Shown here: one piece after another, positions 58,372 to 64,000 of the stretch
Layout of the letters: each line of letters begins with the position of its first letter
Numbering within the stretch: position 1 is the stretch's first letter
Assembly (NCBI GenBank): GCA_019054805.1
Contig: JAHQIY010000005.1
Span: 4,447,501 to 4,511,500, forward strand
Length of the DNA: 64,000 nucleotides
DNA from: Brachionus manjavacas
Taxonomy: Eukaryota; Rotifera; Eurotatoria; Ploima; Brachionidae
Direction of reading: 5' to 3'
Translations under genes and position numbers: made by a program
Notes under the pieces: generated by a model
Told to the model about the DNA's origin: nothing
Database searches by the model: none
What the model saw: the letters and a program-made list of their open reading frames with translations, nothing else

Positions 58372-58425
58372 ATGGTGGCTTTGGTGAAGTCTTTGTTTTA
58401 GCTTTTTTGTGATAGAGGATTCAAT
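58372..58425 (+). pseudogene. Orphan protein-kinase glycine-rich loop
   Basis: The plus-strand frame reads GKLGDGGFGEVFVLAFL then stop. LGxGxFGxV is the nucleotide-binding loop of eukaryotic protein kinases. No lysine-bearing strand (VAIK), catalytic loop or DFG follows in any frame, so only the loop survives. It could be a dead kinase fragment, an exon of an unseen gene or chance. Confidence 0.35.
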
Positions 58426-58855
58426 TGAAATAGAAAAATAATTTCAAAATAAATTAAAATAATCTTGGTAGATTTTTTAAAATTCTAAAAGAAATTTAAA
58501 TCTTTTTAAGATAACACCGCAACTCTGTTTGCCAACGCTAATCTATTGATTATTTTAATCCTCTTCATATGATAGATTTGAAATACATAATAATTGTCTA
58601 ACTCGAATAAACTGTTGTAAGATTTTCCAAATAATTCTTCAACAAAAACTGCTCAATTTTATTATATTTTTTTGTTTTATTATTATTTTATATATGAAGT
58701 GTAAGTCTAATGAGCCTAACAGAAAGAGGCACACGCTTCTTGATTACTCTTAGAATTAAAAAGAGGTTCAATAAAAGTGTTTAACTTTTATTACTTTAAA
58801 GATAGAAGATAATATTTATGACAAATTTTTTTATTAACAAAAAATTTTTAAGTTT
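58426..58855. other. AT-rich spacer
   Basis: No feature supported; includes the 3' flank of the minus-strand GPCR. Confidence 0.4.
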
Positions 58856-60070
58856 TTAACTTAAATTTGAACTATAAAAATTTAATTTCTTAGATGAAAG
58901 AGAACATTTTAGCTGATAGCGGAATTTTTTACCCGAAGCGCAATAAATAAAAAAATGAATACCATAATTAAGAACATAAAATATTTCACATATATTAATT
59001 GCCGAAAATAGCTTGTATTTTACAATAAAATTATAATCTTTTCTAATTGCCATTTGATAAAAAAATAAACACCAAGAAATGAAATAGGGAAGGTTTAAGA
59101 TGGCATAAGAAAATGACATGAGAATAAGCATCCGAGTGATCCGATTTGATTCCTTGATGGAACTAAAACATTTCAAAGATTGGCTTTTTATTGAGGACAA
59201 TACACTTTTTTTTTCCGATCCAACTCGATCCTCTATAATGTTTTTCCGAGATTTGTCTGTGAATCTTTTTCTCTTAATCATTTTGAAATTGATTAAATTT
59301 TCTCTTTTTTTGCGGGCGTTTAAGACATACATCATGATTAGCGTATTACACACAAAAATGACCACAATTGGCAGCAGCATTGTCAAAAATACATAAAATA
59401 CAGTTAAATAGAAATAAGCTGTTGAAAATTCTTTTTTAATATCACAATAAGTAACACTTGAATCTTGGATGTCTTCGATGGGATTGAATAGAAATGGCAC
59501 CCAGATGTTTATGATGGAGCCTGTGAAAACAATCATGCAAACTATGAACCACGCATTCTTATTAGACTCGAATTTAGATTCAAAAAATGGTAAATAGATG
59601 GCCACAGCTCTCTGGATCGTAAAGGCTATTATTATGTAAGCAGAAATAAATCTCAGGAAATAACGAAGATAGTTGACCAAGCGGCAGCTGACATCAAATC
59701 TGTCTGTGATGTTTATAAGCCTTAACACGCTGTCATTCACCGTTTTGTTGGTCAAATACAATTTTCTGTAGTTGATGCAATCTGTTCCGACAGATTTGGT
59801 TTGATCGTTCAAGTACACATCAATGTATGTCCGAAGGGTGTCTTCGAAAAAATGCATCATTAAAAAGATTCCATCACTAAAGCAAAGGCATAGCAAGTAG
59901 ATACTAGATGAGTGAAGTCGAAATTTTCTTTGGACAAAAACAAAAACTGCTAGGCCGTTTCCAATTAGGCCAATAGATATGATAACAATTGAAAAAAAGA
60001 TGTTGATCTTTCTGGTCTTGTCATAAAATTCAATTGAATTAATTATTTCGTCACAATTTATCCCGTTCAT
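58856..60070 (-). CDS. Class A (rhodopsin-like) G-protein-coupled receptor, peptide-receptor type
   Basis: A 404-residue intronless receptor with seven hydrophobic segments. TM1 'FSIVIISIGLIGNGLAVFVF' has the conserved GN. TM2 'SSIYLLCLCFSDGIFLMM' has the SD equivalent of LAxxD. A cysteine before TM3 ('DVSCRLVNYLRYF') pairs in principle with the ECL2 cysteine in 'SVTYCDIKKEF'. The TM3 end 'AFTIQRAVAIYLPF' has QRA instead of DRY. TM6 is 'MSFSYAILNLPYFISWCLFF' with the conserved Pro. The TM7 end 'LNYGIHFFIYCASGKKFR' stands for NPxxY. A large basic third loop (~250-310) and an N-glycosylation-like N-K-T in an extended loop before TM3 are seen. It resembles the broad neuropeptide (FMRFamide/orphan-like) receptors of lophotrochozoans. 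The ligand is unknown. Confidence 0.85.
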   Translation of the reverse strand: MNGINCDEIINSIEFYDKTRKINIFFSIVIISIGLIGNGLAVFVFVQRKFRLHSSSIYLLCLCFSDGIFLMMHFFEDTLRTYIDVYLNDQTKSVGTDCINYRKLYLTNKTVNDSVLRLINITDRFDVSCRLVNYLRYFLRFISAYIIIAFTIQRAVAIYLPFFESKFESNKNAWFIVCMIVFTGSIINIWVPFLFNPIEDIQDSSVTYCDIKKEFSTAYFYLTVFYVFLTMLLPIVVIFVCNTLIMMYVLNARKKRENLINFKMIKRKRFTDKSRKNIIEDRVGSEKKSVLSSIKSQSLKCFSSIKESNRITRMLILMSFSYAILNLPYFISWCLFFYQMAIRKDYNFIVKYKLFSAINICEIFYVLNYGIHFFIYCASGKKFRYQLKCSLSSKKLNFYSSNLS

Positions 60071-60894
60071 TTTTTGTTTAAATCATTTCTCAGAATCTAA
60101 ATTAAAAAGGAATCATTTTTTTGAATCAATTTTAAAAATAAACACAAGATTTTATCTTTATTTTTTATACTCTTTTTTTAAAAAAACAAAATTAAAATTT
60201 TTACAATTGTAGTATTTTTTTAAAATTAATTTTTATAAAATTTGGATCAAAATCATGGATATTAACATTAATGGCACTGATTTGATATTGAAAATAAATA
60301 CTCTGAAATTATCAAGATAAGGCTCTAAGTAAAATTTTACATTAGATACAAAGTCTAATCAATCAACTTGAATCTTTGAAATAATTAAATCTATTTAATT
60401 CTTTTTGAGCCGAAGACATAATTGACACCTTAAATCTGAAAAAGTCTTTGAAAGTGATATTATACAAAATGACCTCAAACGGAACATTCGTATAACTAGA
60501 AAAATTAGCAGAGCCAATTTTACATTTGGAAAACTGAAGAACTTTAGAAAAATTGAGAAAATAGAACATTCAAGCTAATTTTTACCTCATTTATTGGATC
60601 ATTTCTTAAAAATGGTTCATTAGTTTTGAGAAAATACAAAATCAAGACTAAAAAGTCCATTATAGAGAACCAAATTTGTGTCATCTATCCGTAATAATGC
60701 TAGTTTTATGACCTAAGACAATTTTTCTAATTTTAAAAGGTTATGAACAAGATAACTTAGTTTCACCAATTTCTAAGACTAGTAGTTTTTCCAATTCAGG
60801 CCATTTTTTTTGACAAATTGTTAAGGCATGCTTTACCTAACCCGGTTCTGTTAAATTCAGTACAAAATGATAAAAAGATTGAAAAAGTTTTTTC
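60071..60894. other. AT-rich region upstream of the GPCR
   Basis: It should contain the GPCR promoter (minus strand). A short minus-strand ORF at 60363-60569 has no recognisable motif. Confidence 0.4.
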
Positions 60895-61122
60895 CTAAAA
60901 GTTTAAAATTAGTACTGTGAATGCATCATGGTGCAACATTCAAAGTTGCATCAAATATCAAGGTTTGCTAAATTTGCAGAGTTTAGCAGAAATTCAATTT
61001 CAACATAATCTAGCGTAGTGCTTTTTGCAGAGATTTTGTACATCATTAGCAGACTTTGACAGTTGATGCAACTTTGAATGTTGCACCATGATGCATTCAC
61101 AGAACTAATTTTGAACTTTTAG
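60895..61122. mobile_element. 228-bp inverted-repeat element (MITE-like)
   Basis: Arms 60895-60954 and 61063-61122 are 60-base reverse complements with two mismatches; part of the left arm reads GAATGCATCATGGTGCAACA. The 108-base centre has no ORF. The outer flanks are A/T runs, so no target duplication can be defined. It is a foldback/MITE-like element of unknown superfamily. Confidence 0.75.
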
Positions 61123-61189
61123 AAAAATTTTTTTTTTTTTTACACTTTGTTCTGTTCTTTTGTACTGATTTTCTCAAAAAACCCAACGC

Positions 61190-61293
61190 AACTTTTACAA
61201 TAATACAGCTGCCTACTTATGGAATATTTTACCATTATAACTTATGAATCAACCGACTGTAAATGGTTTTAAGAATAATTTAGTTGCTTAATT
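61190..61293 (+). pseudogene. LINE ORF2 C-terminal fragment
   Basis: The plus strand reads 'NFYNNTAAYLWNILPL', a stop, then 'LMNQPTVNGFKNNLVA' and stop. This is the 'FFNR--N-WN-LP ... A-TVN-FK--LD' terminal block of CR1/L2-type LINEs. Only ~35 codons remain. Confidence 0.55.
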
Positions 61294-62129
61294 AGAAAAT
61301 AATTCAAAAAAGTATTGAATTTAATAATCGCGGTAAATAAAATAATGATAATATTATGAAATTTACGAATATCTTGTAAATAAGATTGTATCTAAATAAA
61401 ATTGAACATGAAATTGGATTTATATCTATTAATTAGTCTTATAGCTGAATAAATTGCCAAAAATTATCAAATCGGAGTAAATCGGAATCAAACATTACCA
61501 ATACCAAATAGTGGTTTTAGATTGTAAACGTGACAGAATTTAGCATTAAAATTTAGAGACAAGCTTTTCTTATTTTTATTAATTTTTAAATTTTTTTTTA
61601 AATATTATCTAAAAAATTTTTAAAAAAAGTAATTACAATGAATTTCTTTTTTTAGTAATAAAAGGAAAAATATCTGTTAAATTGAATTAGAAACTAATTG
61701 ATAAATTAAAATAAAAATGAAATTTTCTTAAAAAATTATCTCAAAACTATTTGAATATTCGAATTAATGTTAAAATAATTAAATTTGATTTTAATTGAAA
61801 CCATTAATAAATATTCGTTTTTGGAATGAAATGCTAAATTTTTATTAATTCTGCGTAACTTTAATTTTATGAAATGATTTAAACCAATTAATTTAAAAAT
61901 GACATTAAATCTTGGATTGTCATATTTTTGACATAAAGAGAAATTAGAAAATATAGAGCTTTTAATGTTTTTAATTCTTAATTTCAGAAAATAAAATTTT
62001 AACCTTTTCATGCTTTAATTTCTAATCTAAACTATAACAAAAAATATCATATTTTTTAGAGAATAAAACTGATTTTATTAAAATTCTTTAGTAATGAAAT
62101 TTGAACGATGAACTGAAGACAAGAACGAT
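61294..62129. other. AT-rich spacer
   Basis: No supported feature. The minus-strand ORF at 61736-62011 is Lys/Asn/Phe-rich low complexity. Confidence 0.4.
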
Positions 62130-62280
62130 TAAGTCATTGCACTAAGAATAAAAGACTACAGTGGTTTGGACAAATACTTAGAATGAAAAGAACCCGGATA
62201 CCAAAAAAGAGCTCTTCGATGGACACTTTAAGGGGGTCGTAAACTAGGACGACCAGGAGTGACATGGGTGAGGATAAAAA
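62130..62280 (+). pseudogene. RTE/jockey-like LINE C-terminal fragment
   Basis: The plus strand carries 'RLQWFGQILRMKRTRIPK' and, one frame over, 'GGRKLGRPGVTWVR'. Together they match the 'LRWFGHVLRM-R-R-P ... G-RKRGRPR-TW' ending of many LINE polymerases, typically RTE-like. A frameshift and a stop lie between them. Confidence 0.65.
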
Positions 62281-62989
62281 CAAATAAAAAGAGATTAAAA
62301 TTCATAAAAAATGTGATTGATTCATAAAAGGAAAAATGATTATTTTAATAATCAAACGTATTAAATGAATTTGTTGAAATGTGGAAATGACGTAAAATAA
62401 TTTTTTAAATCTAAATTAAATCAAAAAAAAAGTAAATTTTAAAAATATAAAGTCAATAATTTAAAAATTTTCATATAATTACTGACTTTTGAAAGCTTCT
62501 AGGTGTTTTTTTTATAATTTTTTTCTTCTGATTTAAAATTCTTAATTCAAAAAGAGTAAAAATCTCAAAAAATTAATACGAAAATCAATTAAAAAGTTAA
62601 GAACACATTTAGTAAGGGAAAAAAGAAATTTTATGTGTAAATTAACATTTAGAAAAGCAATTTTGACTGATTAAGCTTTATGCGTTTATATCACTTTTTT
62701 TATTTGTTTTTAATCCTCACTCCAGTAACATGAAGGTAAACAATCTTAACAAGCTCGCCAAAATGGGAATTACATGAGGAGAAGCAAGAGTAAAAGCAAA
62801 TGATCGACTTGAGTAGAAATGAAAAGTAATAACCTTAAGATCCACAATCTTAAGAGTGAATAAGGAAAAAAAAGGTAAAAAAAAAATCATTGTTTTGCAA
62901 GTTTTTATCATATTTTGTTTATAGTTAAGAATATAATTGTTATATTATCGTAATATATTAAATTTTATCAAATATTGGGTATTCTTTAA
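62281..62989. other. AT-rich spacer
   Basis: No supported feature. Confidence 0.4.
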
Positions 62990-62994
62990 AAAAA

Positions 62995-63312
62995 GCACCC
63001 GTCAAATAAGCGAAAAAAAAGCACCCTGTGTAAACTGCATTAATTATTATAAAATACCTTTTTTTTATATATATTTATTTCTAACAACCTCAATTTTTTT
63101 ATTAAAAAAATATTGTCATTATATTAAATTTTCAAGTTTAAAAACCCTGAAACACCCTATCAAGTTTATAAAACACCCTGCAACACCCTTTTGATTCTGA
63201 TAGAGGACAAAAAGTTCTACTTGGCAAATTATTTTTCAAAAGGTCTGGACGTGTGAAAACCCTATAAAAACCGCTAAAACAGGTTTAGACCGGATTTTTC
63301 AAAACACCCTGA
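62995..63312. repeat. Cluster of AACACCCT motifs
   Basis: At least five CACCCT copies (63021-63030, 63151-63160, 63171-63180, 63181-63190, 63301-63310) plus CACCC/ACCCT variants at ~62996, 63141 and 63257, in the same orientation and spaced irregularly in otherwise AT-rich DNA. It may be subterminal motifs of a DNA transposon or a protein-binding array. Confidence 0.5.
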
Positions 63313-63329
63313 ATATTTCTTTTTTAAAA

Positions 63330-63506
63330 ATGTTTTTCAGTGAAAGAAACAACTTTTTTGTGGTTTCTGGGGTCAAGAAATACGATCTTGAGGTCGGTTT
63401 AACAAAATTAACTATTGATCATGATTTAGCCAATCCAGGCCCTCAAAAGCCCACTATAAGATTATTGAATTTTGACATGGATATTTTAATGTTGATTCTA
63501 GGGTAA
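63330..63506 (+). CDS. Small ORF or internal exon, unknown
   Basis: ATG at 63330 opens 58 codons: 'MFFSERNNFFVVSGVKKYDL' then 'EVGLTKLTIDHDLANPGPQK' then 'PTIRLLNFDMDILMLILG'. Amino-acid balance is far better than random AT-rich ORFs. A TTTTTCAG acceptor-like signal at 63333-63340 and GGTAAC donor-like signal at ~63502 mean it could equally be an internal exon (63341-63502) of a gene or transposon running beyond this window. No family recognised. It directly follows the CACCCT cluster. Confidence 0.4.
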   Translation: MFFSERNNFFVVSGVKKYDLEVGLTKLTIDHDLANPGPQKPTIRLLNFDMDILMLILG

Positions 63507-64000
63507 CTTTTGTAATATAAATTATAATATGAAATTAAATTTTTAAATTATCTTATCTTTTTTTACTTAAATTTGTTATATGTTTATTATATATTTAGAT
63601 TAAAGAAAATTTGATTTTTTCCTATTTAGACTTTCATTGATTTAAAATAAGACGTTCTTAAAAAAACTAAATTCGGCTTAATTTATTCGGATAATTTATT
63701 TATTTGTTTTATCTGTGCCCAGCTAAAGCTTCTTCTGATTAAGGAAAAAAATAAAGTAAACATTTAGAGAAAAAATAAGATAAAAGTAAAATAAGTTAAA
63801 AAAAATATAAAAGACAATTAAAAATTTTGGATCGAACGTTTCGGTTTAAATATATGTAAATTTAAATTGGAATCAAAATTTAGTCGAGCTGCTATAGAGC
63901 TATGATTAAAATATTTCTACTGAACTAAATAATTATTACTGATATCTATCATTAAAAAACTAAATAAAATAATTATAAATGATTAAATTTTTTAAGCTTT
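63507..64000. other. AT-rich end of window
   Basis: No gene. Contains copy 3 of the ~40-bp dispersed repeat. Confidence 0.4.
63701..63742 (+). repeat. Dispersed ~40-bp repeat, copy 3
   Basis: TATTTGTTTTATCTGTGCCC continuing through AGCTAAAGCTTCTTCTGATTAA; more diverged than the copies at 31791-31829 and 48602-48642. Confidence 0.5.

Noticed and set aside
60363-60569. 68-residue minus-strand ORF upstream of the GPCR
   Set aside because: No motif and no splice link to the GPCR frame, which already begins with a good ATG and TM1.
62995-63312. Telomere-like repeat
   Set aside because: The repeated word is CACCCT with irregular spacing. It is neither TTAGGG/CCCTAA nor tandem, so not an interstitial telomere.
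1-64000. Operon-like or prokaryotic horizontally transferred cluster, CRISPR array, rRNA
   Set aside because: No spacer-repeat arrays, no ribosome-binding-site-led gene strings and no rRNA-like sequence were seen. Every recognised gene is of animal type with introns or animal homologues.

Overview
This is a very AT-rich animal nuclear contig. It carries spliceosomal genes with very short GT-AG introns (mostly 45-60 nt), ubiquitous eukaryotic genes (RPS24, ATP synthase subunit d, MMAB, PPTC7), animal-type centrosomal, meiotic and GPCR genes, and many decayed LINEs and short inverted-repeat DNA transposons. AT content, ~50-nt introns, compact genes and the repertoire fit a monogonont rotifer such as Brachionus best. 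That assignment is inference from style; no diagnostic marker gene is present. Nothing prokaryotic, viral or CRISPR-like was seen.

Layout. 1.5-8.8 kb: two tandem same-strand CEP95-like centrosomal genes, the first intronless, the second with two introns, the larger of which holds a Merlin/ISXO2-type mini-transposon with an 8-bp target duplication. 9.4-10.2 kb: a shrunken MULE element with its own 8-bp target duplication. 11.2-15.1 kb: a nearly full-length CR1/L2-like LINE (minus strand) whose reverse transcriptase reading frame is intact but whose ORF1 and endonuclease are frameshifted. 15.4-24 kb: LINE debris and gene desert. 24.1-26.8 kb: a PPTC7-type PP2C phosphatase in three exons. 27.8-29.2 kb (minus): a nine-exon RNF212/ZIP3-like RING protein, assembled here from short exons that are mostly too small to show as ORFs. 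30-31 kb: LINE 3' ends. 33 kb: RPS24. 35.8-37.8 kb: three LINE fragments. 39.1-39.8 kb: ATP synthase subunit d. 40.5-41.3 kb: LINE fragment. 42.4-43.1 kb (minus): MMAB. 43.45 kb: a small predicted membrane protein with a TATA box. 43.7-49.7 kb: a 6-kb desert. 49.7-51.2 kb: a three-exon unknown gene. 52.1-55.4 kb: LINE fragments, a striking double palindrome and a TA-flanked MITE. 56.2-57.7 kb: an EF-hand protein with Pro-rich and VIIERWLPY-type motifs. 58.9-60.1 kb (minus): a class A GPCR. 60.9-63.5 kb: a 228-bp inverted-repeat element, LINE tails, a CACCCT-motif cluster and a small ORF. The window closes with a copy of a ~40-bp dispersed repeat.

The genes do not form one pathway. Housekeeping mitochondrial and ribosomal genes sit between cilia/centrosome (CEP95), meiosis (RNF212-like) and signalling (GPCR) genes, separated by mobile-element graveyards. 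The best second-look items are the intronless/intron-bearing CEP95 pair, the reconstructed RNF212-like gene, the back-to-back perfect palindromes at 52.13-52.21 kb and the set of small inverted-repeat elements with readable target-site duplications.
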